Shown: piece after piece, positions 1 to 5,769 of the stretch
Layout of the letters: every line of letters starts with the position of its first letter
How positions within the stretch are numbered: the first letter of the stretch is position 1
Assembly (NCBI GenBank): GCA_023301405.1
Contig: JALZUX010000315.1
Coordinates: forward strand, 1-5,769
DNA length: 5,769 nucleotides
From: Granulosicoccaceae bacterium
Lineage (GTDB): Bacteria > Pseudomonadota > Gammaproteobacteria > Granulosicoccales > Granulosicoccaceae
Direction of reading: 5' to 3'
Program-made: the position numbers and the translations under genes
Notes under the pieces: model-generated
Told to the model about the DNA's origin: nothing
Databases searched by the model: none
What the model saw: the letters and a program-made list of their open reading frames with translations, nothing else

Positions 1-666
1 TCTGTCGATTTTGACGATGGGTCAAAAACTGAAAACGCCCGCGTTTCCTACCCGATTGAGCATATTAGTAATATTGTAAAGCCGGTTTCCAAAGCAGGGC
101 ATGCAAAGAAAGTGATCTTTCTTTCCGCTGACGCGTTTGGTGTACTGCCACCGGTATCAAGGTTAACTCCTGATCAGACCAAGTACCACTTTTTATCAGG
201 ATTTACTGCCAAGCTTGCTGGTACTGAACGCGGAATTACCGAGCCCACTCCAACGTTCTCTGCCTGTTTTGGTGCCGCGTTTCTGACGTTACACCCGACT
301 CGTTACGGTGAAGAGCTTGTCAAGCGAATGGAAGCGTCTGGAGCAACAGCTTACTTAGTGAATACCGGCTGGAACGGCACCGGGAATCGAATTTCGATAA
401 AAGATACCCGGGCAATCATTGATTCAATTTTGAACGGTGAGCTTGACGATGCTGAAACCACCACTATTCCGGTGTTTAATCTTGATGTGCCGGTTTCATT
501 GCCGGGTGTGTCAGACGGCATTCTGGATCCCCGACAGACCTATGCAGATGCGGCGGAGTGGGACAAGCTGGCGCGTGATTTAGCAGGGCAGTTTATCGAT
601 AATTTTGAGAAATATACTGACAACGCTGAAGGTAAGGCACTGGTTGCTGCGGGCCCTCAGCTGTAA
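1..666 (+). CDS. pckA: Phosphoenolpyruvate carboxykinase (ATP), C-terminal part
   Basis: This is the last 221 codons of ATP-dependent PEP carboxykinase, a cytoplasmic enzyme that converts oxaloacetate and ATP to PEP, CO2 and ADP at the entry to gluconeogenesis. The frame is open from base 1, so the gene begins upstream; about 320 residues of a usual ~540 are missing. The visible part matches E. coli PckA as I remember it almost block for block: [12 protein letters not shown] (with the Arg equivalent to E. coli Arg333), [61 protein letters not shown] and [12 protein letters not shown] (the adenine-binding segment). It ends in the typical ALVAAGPQL. No frameshift or internal stop is seen. A start at the ATC/ATT-rich point near 112 would be wrong, because conserved residues extend to the window edge. 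A hairpin 23 bases after the stop probably ends the transcript. Confidence 0.97.
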   Translation, partial: SVDFDDGSKTENARVSYPIEHISNIVKPVSKAGHAKKVIFLSADAFGVLPPVSRLTPDQTKYHFLSGFTAKLAGTERGITEPTPTFSACFGAAFLTLHPTRYGEELVKRMEASGATAYLVNTGWNGTGNRISIKDTRAIIDSILNGELDDAETTTIPVFNLDVPVSLPGVSDGILDPRQTYADAAEWDKLARDLAGQFIDNFEKYTDNAEGKALVAAGPQL

Positions 667-689
667 GGTACTTTTTTGTGGTGATGTAG

Positions 690-725
690 GCGAACTTCGG
701 GTTTACCGGAGTTCGCATTATTTCT
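690..725 (+). terminator. Probable intrinsic terminator of pckA
   Basis: GCGAACTTCGG (690-700) pairs with CCGGAGTTCGC (706-716): 11 base pairs including one G-T wobble, around a 5-base loop. It is followed by ATTATTTCT, which is T-rich but not an unbroken T-run. The position 23 bases past the pckA stop and the stem strength support a Rho-independent terminator; the weak T tract lowers certainty. Confidence 0.65.
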
Positions 726-726
726 A

Positions 727-1210
727 AATCCTCTCATCTGCCGTATTGCTTTAGTCGTCGAAGAGGGTAAATCTTTGTTGTTGGTGTCTGATTGCCTAAC
801 CTGCTTTATTCTCTTTGGGGGTCGCCACTCACATCGGTTACTTCGTGCAAGGGTGCAAGCAGTGGACGTTTGATCTATCGAGAAGCCTTGCTTGATAGGC
901 GAGCTGTGAAGCGCTATTTTCATCCGAGCTTGTCAAGCAAATGATCTTGTCTTGTGACTGCAGCGCCTGAATGGTTGTCTGCACCGTTGCAGCTAGCCAT
1001 TTCGATCTAATCTGCCCATCGGCCTCGTTAGTTAAGTGAGGTGGTCGGAGCCTGGAATCGAGCCTAAAGGCAAAACATGGTGCCTTCGCTGGTTAGGTCA
1101 GTGAGGATGGACGGCTGCGACAGGCTGGGGGTAGGTGGGATCGGCGATGCTGATGTACCCTGAACCGTAAGTTATCGGTGTGAGGTTAAAGCAATCAATC
1201 GAACGAGGTA
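727..1210. other. Gene-free stretch between convergent pckA and bepA
   Basis: No convincing gene is seen in these roughly 480 bases. A minus-strand open frame covers part of it (657-923), but it overlaps the pckA end and terminator and its product resembles nothing I know. Minor structures are a bulged hairpin (CTATC 875-879 and AAGC 883-886, pairing with GCTT 890-893 and GATAG 894-898), a tandem GTGCAAG repeat at 845-859, and a 6-bp inverted repeat AAGGCA/TGCCTT at 1067-1086. None has a T-run, so no clear terminator for bepA is visible downstream of its stop. Confidence 0.6.
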
Positions 1211-2653
1211 TTAATAGGCACCGAAGCTTCTATTTTTAGATTGTTGTATTCGTGCGGTGATACGTGACTCTTCGTTTGAGCCTCTAGCTGCACCCTTCAG
1301 AGCTTGTTTCAGTTGAGCGACTGCTTCTTTTGGATCATGAAGACGAAAGAAGTAGTCAGCCATCGCCTCATGTGAAGCTGTTGTTCGGCCCTTTAGCTTA
1401 AGTACTTGAGCGTATTTCCGGTATACATGAGGCGATGGAGGGTTGGCGCTACGAATGTAGTTCTGTATAACCCGCTCTGCGCGGTCACCGCGTCTTTGAC
1501 GGATTAGCATCTCAGTGTATTGTTCAATCGCGGCGTAGTTGCCTGGGTAGATATCGAGTATTGACCCTAAAATTGTCTCAGCCCGCGCAGAATCGCCATT
1601 GGCGAATGCTACTTTGGCACTGAGCAGCAACGCAGTTGCGTTGTCAGGCCGAAGTGCGGTGAGTTGTTCTGACAAGGGCAGGCTGGCTTTCGGGTTGCCG
1701 GTATCGAGCAGAATCAATATTTGGCCGTACAGGCGTGCTGATTCACTGTTGCTGATGTGACCGTTGGCAAGCGCCTTTAGAAGCGAGTTGGGGTTATTAG
1801 ATTCCAGCACTTTCAGTTTCATTTGGTGCAACTGAAAATCCGAGGTATTTTGTATGCCCACCGGGTTTGCGAGGCGGCTGGAGTTATTGCGGGCCTCTGA
1901 AATTCGGTTAATGGTCAATGGATGAGTGCGCAGAAATTCCAATTGCTCGGTCGTGTTTAGTGCTACCTGGCGTCTTAGTACTTCAAAAAAATCGACCATT
2001 CCGCGTGGGTTGTAGCCAGCGTCTGACAGTAGCTGAATACCAATTCGATCAGCCTCGTATTCGTGGGTACGGGTGAAATTGATGGCGGATTGCCGGCTGG
2101 CTGCAAGTCCAGTCAGCAGTGCGGCTTGACCAGCCTCAGCGGATTGCTGACTTAGCAATATCGCCGCAATGATGGTTGCTGCAGTTTTGTAACCCTGGTT
2201 ACCTTGCGCGGCGTGAAGTCTGGCGATGTGTCGTTGCAGGACATGAGCGGCCTCATGAGCCATAACGCTGGCCAGTTCAGATTCATTATTGGCCGAGGTA
2301 ATCAGGCCACTATTTATTCCAATGAAGCCACCCGGCAGGGCAAAAGCATTTATTTCAGGATTATCGACGACGAAAAAGGTGAAATCTGAAGCGCTGACGT
2401 CAGTTCTTGTGCCTACCAGTCGCTCGCCCAGGTCCTGTATATAAGTGTTGACCTCTGTATCTGTTACAAGATCAAGGTATTGGCGTATCTGGCGCATGTA
2501 GTCACGGCCGATTCTTTTTTCATCGCGCGGTGACATCACCAGATCAGCAGGTTCGCCCATCTGTGGCAAATTTAGTTTCTCGGTGCCATAACTTGACGGT
2601 GCCGAGAAAAGAAGGGCGCATAGGATCACTGAGCTGAGAAGTTGTTTTTTCAT
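1211..2653 (-). CDS. bepA: Periplasmic M48 metalloprotease with TPR repeats (BepA/YfgC family)
   Basis: A complete 480-residue protein, close to the 487 residues of E. coli BepA, a periplasmic zinc protease and chaperone-like factor that promotes assembly of outer-membrane proteins such as LptD and degrades stalled ones. Residues 1-23 form a Sec signal peptide (MKKQ, hydrophobic core to about 17, likely cleavage after Ser-Tyr-Gly); Cys12 is not in a lipobox. The peptidase domain spans about 40-255. It has the zinc motif HEAAH at 133-137 (ligands His133 and His137, catalytic Glu134), the third ligand Glu198 in HEYEADRIG, and THPL with His244, matching the regulatory His246 of E. coli BepA. Residues about 300-455 are helical TPR-like repeats. 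The ATG at 2651-2653 is the only possible start: an in-frame TAA lies 14 codons upstream and the signal peptide begins here. There is no clear ribosome binding site before it, only an A/T-rich run. The gene is divergent from ilvI. Family assignment is firm; the exact orthology to BepA rather than another M48-TPR paralogue is an inference. Confidence 0.92.
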   Translation of the reverse strand: MKKQLLSSVILCALLFSAPSSYGTEKLNLPQMGEPADLVMSPRDEKRIGRDYMRQIRQYLDLVTDTEVNTYIQDLGERLVGTRTDVSASDFTFFVVDNPEINAFALPGGFIGINSGLITSANNESELASVMAHEAAHVLQRHIARLHAAQGNQGYKTAATIIAAILLSQQSAEAGQAALLTGLAASRQSAINFTRTHEYEADRIGIQLLSDAGYNPRGMVDFFEVLRRQVALNTTEQLEFLRTHPLTINRISEARNNSSRLANPVGIQNTSDFQLHQMKLKVLESNNPNSLLKALANGHISNSESARLYGQILILLDTGNPKASLPLSEQLTALRPDNATALLLSAKVAFANGDSARAETILGSILDIYPGNYAAIEQYTEMLIRQRRGDRAERVIQNYIRSANPPSPHVYRKYAQVLKLKGRTTASHEAMADYFFRLHDPKEAVAQLKQALKGAARGSNEESRITARIQQSKNRSFGAY

Positions 2654-2737
2654 TATTTTGTATTGAAAGCTGGAACCCCAGATTTAAGAGTTAGTGCCAC
2701 AAATAATCGATAACGGCTGGAAGTTCTGAAATCGTAC

Positions 2738-2766
2738 CTTATAAGTAGAGGTTTAGAGATTGCCTG
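2738..2766 (-). promoter_or_regulatory. Candidate promoter for bepA
   Basis: Read on the minus strand, TATAAG (plus-strand 2738-2743) differs from the -10 consensus at one base. CAGGCA (2761-2766) lies 17 bases upstream as a poor -35 (3 of 6). This would give a leader of roughly 75 bases. It is a pattern match only; no activator site was recognised. Confidence 0.3.
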
Positions 2767-2837
2767 TGAGTTATGCCTAAATGGTGTGACTGGGTTCGAA
2801 AACATTAACTTGGTGACGCGGACGGGGTTCACAAGAC

Positions 2838-2868
2838 TGGACGTTGCACTATGTAAATGTCATATTAA
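2838..2868 (+). promoter_or_regulatory. Candidate promoter for ilvIH
   Basis: TGGACG (2838-2843, 4 of 6 to the -35 consensus) and TATTAA (2863-2868, 4 of 6 to the -10 consensus) are separated by 19 bases, which is longer than ideal. A start near 2875 would leave a leader of about 200 bases before ilvI, covering the hairpin cluster that follows. Weak evidence; other A/T-rich hexamers nearby are possible. Confidence 0.25.
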
Positions 2869-2921
2869 GCGTTCGCAGTGATTTGGCGCAAAAACCTTCG
2901 TTAATTCCAAGCGAAAAACTG

Positions 2922-3049
2922 AGAGATGATCTCTGCATTCACAGAGCTCGGTTTCAGCTCAGTCCAGCAAACTAGCGGCCTCATCTGGTACACACTGTCT
3001 GGACTACAAAACTGATCCCCCTAAACCAAAGTTTCTCTAAATGCTAGAG
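2922..3049 (+). promoter_or_regulatory. Possible structured leader of ilvIH, with a 29-codon ORF
   Basis: Several short perfect inverted repeats lie end to end: AGAGA/TCTCT (2922-2934), CTCTG/CAGAG (2931-2946), GAGCT/AGCTC (2944-2960), AGTCCAG/CTGGACT (2961-2967 with 2999-3005) and CTCTA/TAGAG (3035-3049). The first and second share bases, as do the second and third, so neighbours exclude each other. CCAG (2964-2967) can also pair with CTGG at 2985-2988. An ORF from ATG 2926 to TGA 3015 spans the cluster; its 29 codons include four Leu, two Ile and one Val, which is not a striking enrichment, and it lacks a well-spaced ribosome binding site. No hairpin is followed by a T-run, so a classical transcription attenuator is not shown. 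Regulation through this leader is a hypothesis. Confidence 0.25.
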
Positions 3050-3070
3050 CGGCTGTAGCTAATAATGAGT

Positions 3071-3076
3071 AGGTGA
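3071..3076 (+). promoter_or_regulatory. Ribosome binding site of ilvI, fixing a GTG start
   Basis: AGGTGA matches the 16S anti-Shine-Dalgarno sequence and lies six bases (all A) before GTG 3083. The TGA within it (3074-3076) is in frame with ilvI, so translation of ilvI cannot begin further upstream; the ATG at 3065 is closed after three codons. Confidence 0.75.
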
Positions 3077-3082
3077 AAAAAA

Positions 3083-4804
3083 GTGGAATTATCCGGTGGT
3101 GAGATAATTATCCAAACCCTTAAAGACGAGGGCGTAGAGTATCTTTTTGGTTATCCCGGTGGCGCTGTGTTGCATATATATGATGCAATCTTCCGCCAGC
3201 AAGATGTGCAGCATGTCCTTGTCCGGCACGAGCAAGGTGCCACTCATATGGCAGACGGCTACGCGCGGGCTACCGGTAAGCCTGGTGTGGTGTTGGTTAC
3301 TTCCGGCCCCGGTGCGACTAATGCCATTACCGGTATAGCAACCGCTCACCTTGACTCAATACCCCTGGTTGTTATCACGGGTCAGGTGACGTCTAAATAC
3401 ATTGGCACAGATGCATTTCAGGAAGTCGACGCGATCGGCTGCACGCGCCCCTGCGTCAAGCACAACTTCATGGTTAAAAGTATTGACGAAATCGCAACCG
3501 TCATGCGCAAGGCCTTTTATGTCGCGACAACCGGCCGGCCCGGGCCTGTGGTGGTTGATATTCCCAAGGATTTCACCGCGCCACACATAAAAATTCCCTA
3601 CGAATACCCGGCTGAAGTATCCATGCGATCTTATGTACCGGTTAGTGGCGGGCACAGCGGTCAGGTACGTAAAGCAGTAGAGCTGCTGGCGCAAGCTAAG
3701 CGCCCAATGATCTACTGCGGTGGTGGCGTTATCATGAGCGGCGCTGAACAAGAACTAACCAACCTGACGCAAGATTTAGGCTATCCGCTAACCAGCACGC
3801 TAATGGGGTTGGGAGCGTATCCGTCATCCGATAAACAGTTTGTCGGCATGTTGGGGATGCACGGCACGTATGAAGCCAATTTGTGCATGCACAATTGCGA
3901 TGTTTTATTGGCTGTTGGTGCACGATTTGATGATCGTGTAACCGGTGAAATAGCGCACTTTTGCCCGGACGCAAAAATTATACATATTGATATCGATCCC
4001 ACGTCGATTTCAAAAAACATCAGTGTTGACGTGCCGATTGTTGGCGATGTTAAAAAAGTACTGTCCCGAATGCTTGAACTTCTTGCTGAAGACAGTCGTC
4101 GCGCTAATCCTGAAGATATCGCTATCTGGTGGAAACAGATTCAATCATGGCAGGGCATCAAGAGCCTGGCATATGAGAAAAGCAACAGCGTGATTAAGCC
4201 TCAATCGGTGATTGAAAAGCTATGGGAAGTAACGAATGGCGATGCCTATGTTACTTCTGATGTTGGGCAACACCAAATGTGGGCAGCACAATACTACGGC
4301 TTTAATAAGCCGCGTCGCTGGATCAACTCAGGTGGTCTGGGCACGATGGGATTCGGTCTGCCGGCAGCACTTGGAGTTAAGCTTGCTCACCCTGATGCTG
4401 ACGTAGCCTGCGTTACTGGTGAAGCCAGTATACAAATGTGCCTTCAGGAACTATCAACCGCGATGCAATATAAATTACCGGTTAAGGTTGTTAATTTGAA
4501 TAATCGGTATTTGGGCATGGTTAGACAATGGCAGGAGTTTGCTTATGAAGGGCGATATGCAAGTTCCTACGTTGATGCATTACCGGATTTTGTGAAATTG
4601 GCAGAATCTTATGGTCATGTGGGAATGAAAATAGAAAGCCCGGGGGATGTCGATGGCGCGTTGCGGGAAGCCTTCGCAATGAAGGACAGGCTGGTGTTTA
4701 TGGATTTCATCACCGATGATACCGAAAACGTGTATCCAATGATCGAGGCTGGAAAGGGCCATCACGAGATGCGGCTTCATCCGAAGACAGGAGAGCTTGC
4801 CTGA
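3083..4804 (+). CDS. ilvI: Acetolactate (acetohydroxyacid) synthase large, catalytic subunit
   Basis: A 573-residue catalytic subunit (E. coli IlvI has 574). It condenses pyruvate with a second pyruvate or with 2-ketobutyrate to form the precursors of valine/leucine and isoleucine, using thiamine diphosphate, Mg2+ and FAD. Three domains are readable. The N-terminal ThDP domain (about 4-170) has FGYPGGAVLHIYDA and VRHEQGA, with catalytic Glu50. The middle FAD-contacting domain (about 190-345) has GMLGMHGTYEAN and RFDDR at 281-285. The C-terminal ThDP domain (about 370-545) has VTSDVGQHQMW, GGLGTMGFG at 417-425 and NNRYLGMVRQWQE. Trp483 corresponds to the residue linked to 2-ketobutyrate preference in E. 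coli AHAS II. The cofactor motif usually written Gly-Asp-Gly is Gly446-Glu447-Ala448 here, 24 residues before Asn473-Asn474. GTG is the start because the preceding in-frame codons include a stop; the family N-terminus (MEMLSG in E. coli) fits MELSGG. Its TGA overlaps the ATG of ilvH by one base. Whether to call it ilvI or ilvB is a naming matter. Confidence 0.97.
   Translation: MELSGGEIIIQTLKDEGVEYLFGYPGGAVLHIYDAIFRQQDVQHVLVRHEQGATHMADGYARATGKPGVVLVTSGPGATNAITGIATAHLDSIPLVVITGQVTSKYIGTDAFQEVDAIGCTRPCVKHNFMVKSIDEIATVMRKAFYVATTGRPGPVVVDIPKDFTAPHIKIPYEYPAEVSMRSYVPVSGGHSGQVRKAVELLAQAKRPMIYCGGGVIMSGAEQELTNLTQDLGYPLTSTLMGLGAYPSSDKQFVGMLGMHGTYEANLCMHNCDVLLAVGARFDDRVTGEIAHFCPDAKIIHIDIDPTSISKNISVDVPIVGDVKKVLSRMLELLAEDSRRANPEDIAIWWKQIQSWQGIKSLAYEKSNSVIKPQSVIEKLWEVTNGDAYVTSDVGQHQMWAAQYYGFNKPRRWINSGGLGTMGFGLPAALGVKLAHPDADVACVTGEASIQMCLQELSTAMQYKLPVKVVNLNNRYLGMVRQWQEFAYEGRYASSYVDALPDFVKLAESYGHVGMKIESPGDVDGALREAFAMKDRLVFMDFITDDTENVYPMIEAGKGHHEMRLHPKTGELA
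4789..4793 (+). promoter_or_regulatory. Ribosome binding site of ilvH inside the ilvI end
   Basis: AGGAG lies within the last codons of ilvI, ten bases before the ilvH ATG at 4804. With the TGATG stop/start overlap this suggests both independent initiation and translational coupling, suited to two subunits of one enzyme. Confidence 0.7.
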
Positions 4805-5304
4805 TGAAAGACAACAGGCACATCATTGCTCTGTTAATAGAGAATGAATCTGGTGCGCTGTCACGCGTAGCGGGTTTGTTTAGTATGCGTGGCTATAACA
4901 TTGAATCGCTGAATGTAGCACCCACCAATGATCCGACTTTATCGCGGGCGACGTTGGTCACCAGTGGTGACGATCGAACCATCGAGCAAATCACCAAGCA
5001 ACTCAACAAGCTTGTCGATATTGTACGGCTGGTTGATCTCACTGAAGCGGCTCACGTTGAGCGTGAAATGATGATGATTAAAGTGCGTGCAACCGGTGTG
5101 CAGCGAGAAGAAATTAAGCGCTTGACTGATATTTATCGCGGTAAGGTTATTGATGTCACAGAATCCACTTACGTCATTGAGGTAACCGGCGACAGTGAGA
5201 AACTAGACGCGCTTATGAGCAGTGTTGGTGACGATCATATTCTTGAGGTAGTTCGCTCCGGTGTGATAAGTATCGCCAGAGGAGAACGAGGCCTGAAAGT
5301 CTAG
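4804..5304 (+). CDS. ilvH: Acetolactate synthase small, regulatory subunit
   Basis: A 166-residue regulatory subunit (E. coli IlvH has 163). It binds the catalytic subunit IlvI, raises its activity and confers feedback inhibition by valine. The N-terminal ACT domain (about 5-80) contains ENESGALSRVAGLFSMRGYN and IESLNVAPTNDPTLSRATL; Asn14, Gly17 and Asn32 correspond to E. coli Asn11, Gly14 and Asn29, the positions known to matter for valine inhibition, so sensitivity to valine is likely. The linker AHVEREMMMIKV (about 83-95) leads into the C-terminal domain, with YRGKVIDVT and VVRSGVISIARG near the end. The ATG overlaps the ilvI stop (TGATG) and has an AGGAG ten bases upstream. It is almost certainly cotranscribed with ilvI. 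No defects are seen. The ilvC gene that often follows in Pseudomonas-like arrangements is absent. Confidence 0.97.
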   Translation: MKDNRHIIALLIENESGALSRVAGLFSMRGYNIESLNVAPTNDPTLSRATLVTSGDDRTIEQITKQLNKLVDIVRLVDLTEAAHVEREMMMIKVRATGVQREEIKRLTDIYRGKVIDVTESTYVIEVTGDSEKLDALMSSVGDDHILEVVRSGVISIARGERGLKV

Positions 5305-5487
5305 GTGGTCATCGCGTTTTAGTGTGGCCAGCCACTTCAAGGAAATTTACCACTCGATTAACGGCTGGTAGTCAGTGCTAACGGTTGTAGAGGGCAGTTG
5401 CTGAAAATAGTTTTTATCGGGCCCCGTTGGCTGCAAATTTCAATGAATAGTGCTGGCAACGTCAGATCCCGCTACAATCCCTGTACT

Positions 5488-5515
5488 TTGTACTTACAAC
5501 GGTCAGTTGCATAAT
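5488..5515 (+). promoter_or_regulatory. Candidate promoter in the ilvH-pssA spacer
   Basis: TTGTAC (5488-5493) and CATAAT (5510-5515, 5 of 6 to -10) are 16 bases apart; the -35 match is poor (3 of 6). A second -10-like box, TACAAT, lies at 5473-5478 without a convincing -35. The 247-base spacer also holds CCAGCC/GGCTGG (5328-5333 and 5363-5368), separated by 29 bases, and GTAC-TTT-GTAC (5483-5493). No intrinsic terminator after ilvH is visible, so readthrough into pssA cannot be excluded. Confidence 0.25.
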
Positions 5516-5551
5516 CATATTGTTGCTGGCTAATTTGCCTGCAAGGCGACA

Positions 5552-5769
5552 ATCATCGATACAATTAATCAGTCTTCAAATAACCAAACCGGCAAGAAAA
5601 AGCCAGGTAGGTCAATCTACCTGTTGCCTAACCTTTTTACCACGGCAGCGTTGTTTGCCGGGTTCTATGCCGTCATTGCCGCGATAAATAATCGCTTTGA
5701 GTATGCCGCTATTGCGGTTTTGGTCGCGATGGTGCTTGATGGGCTCGATGGTCGAATTGCTCGAATGAC
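5552..5769 (+). CDS. pssA: CDP-diacylglycerol-serine O-phosphatidyltransferase, N-terminal part
   Basis: The start of an integral inner-membrane enzyme that transfers phosphatidyl from CDP-diacylglycerol to serine, making phosphatidylserine on the way to phosphatidylethanolamine. After a polar, Lys-rich tail the frame reads RSIYLLPNLFTTAALFAGFY, nearly the same as the Pseudomonas-type PssA as I remember it. A first hydrophobic membrane segment follows, then MVLDGLDGRIARM, the first half of the CDP-alcohol phosphatidyltransferase signature (DG-x2-AR); the second half lies beyond the window. The gene is cut off at 5769. The start is unresolved: the frame is open from the TAA at 5531-5533, yet contains no ATG, GTG or TTG before codon 5624. 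I place it at ATC 5552, five bases after AAGG (5543-5546); ATC 5555 and ATT 5564 are alternatives, as are CTG 5621 or TTG 5624 behind AGGTAGGT (5605-5612), which would cut into the conserved LLPNLF block. The identity is firm; the start is a guess. Confidence 0.85.
   Translation, partial: MIDTINQSSNNQTGKKKPGRSIYLLPNLFTTAALFAGFYAVIAAINNRFEYAAIAVLVAMVLDGLDGRIARM

Noticed and set aside
657..923. Minus-strand open frame of 88 codons beyond pckA
   Set aside because: It overlaps the end of pckA and the whole pckA terminator hairpin, and its product is a mixed-composition sequence with no recognisable domain. It is most likely chance.
926..943. GAGCTTGTCAAGC shared with pckA (313-325), 17 of 18 bases matching when extended to 943
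   Set aside because: I considered a relic of a pckA duplication, but similarity stops abruptly on both sides, and a 13-base exact match is not surprising by chance in a window of this size.
1067..1086. AAGGCA/TGCCTT hairpin as a possible bepA terminator
   Set aside because: The stem is only 6 bp, there is no T-run on the minus-strand side, and it lies about 125 bases past the bepA stop.
2204..2389. Plus-strand frame inside bepA
   Set aside because: It is antisense to the conserved peptidase domain, including the HEAAH zinc motif; a shadow of the real gene.
2789..2808. GGTTCGAA resembling a tRNA T-loop
   Set aside because: The flanking bases do not pair into a T stem, and no acceptor or anticodon arm can be placed around it.
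3356..3751. Minus-strand frame of 131 codons inside ilvI
   Set aside because: It is antisense to well-conserved ilvI codons and has no family resemblance; several similar shadows lie along ilvI.
5443..5514. Short ATG-started frame of 23 codons in the ilvH-pssA spacer
   Set aside because: It has no ribosome binding site, is in a different frame from pssA, and ends before it, so it does not supply the missing pssA start.

Overview
The window looks like ordinary chromosomal DNA from a gammaproteobacterium or a close relative. The proteins read most like gamma/betaproteobacterial versions: an ATP-type PEP carboxykinase, a BepA-like periplasmic protease, a two-subunit acetohydroxyacid synthase and a Pseudomonas-like PssA N-terminus. 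This is recognition by eye, not a database search, and the genus cannot be named. No mobile element, CRISPR array, tRNA or rRNA was found.

Layout. Positions 1-666 (+) are the C-terminal part of pckA, which starts outside the window, followed by a hairpin that probably terminates it. Positions about 727-1210 are a gene-free stretch between two convergent genes. Positions 1211-2653 (-) encode a complete secreted M48 metalloprotease with TPR repeats (bepA/yfgC). Positions 2654-3082 are a divergent regulatory region with a weak candidate promoter in each direction and a cluster of overlapping small hairpins in front of ilvI. Positions 3083-4804 and 4804-5304 (+) are ilvI and ilvH, which overlap by one base. 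Positions 5305-5551 are a spacer, and 5552-5769 (+) hold the start of pssA, which runs off the end of the window.

How the genes relate. IlvI and IlvH form one enzyme, the first common step of branched-chain amino acid synthesis, and are clearly an operon. PssA (phospholipid head-group synthesis), BepA (outer-membrane protein quality control) and PckA (gluconeogenesis) are functionally separate neighbours.

No new biological system is evident. The points worth a second look are the missing ATG/GTG/TTG start upstream of the conserved part of pssA, the absence of ilvC between ilvH and pssA, an altered cofactor motif (Gly-Glu-Ala instead of Gly-Asp-Gly) in IlvI, and the mutually exclusive hairpins in the ilvI leader.
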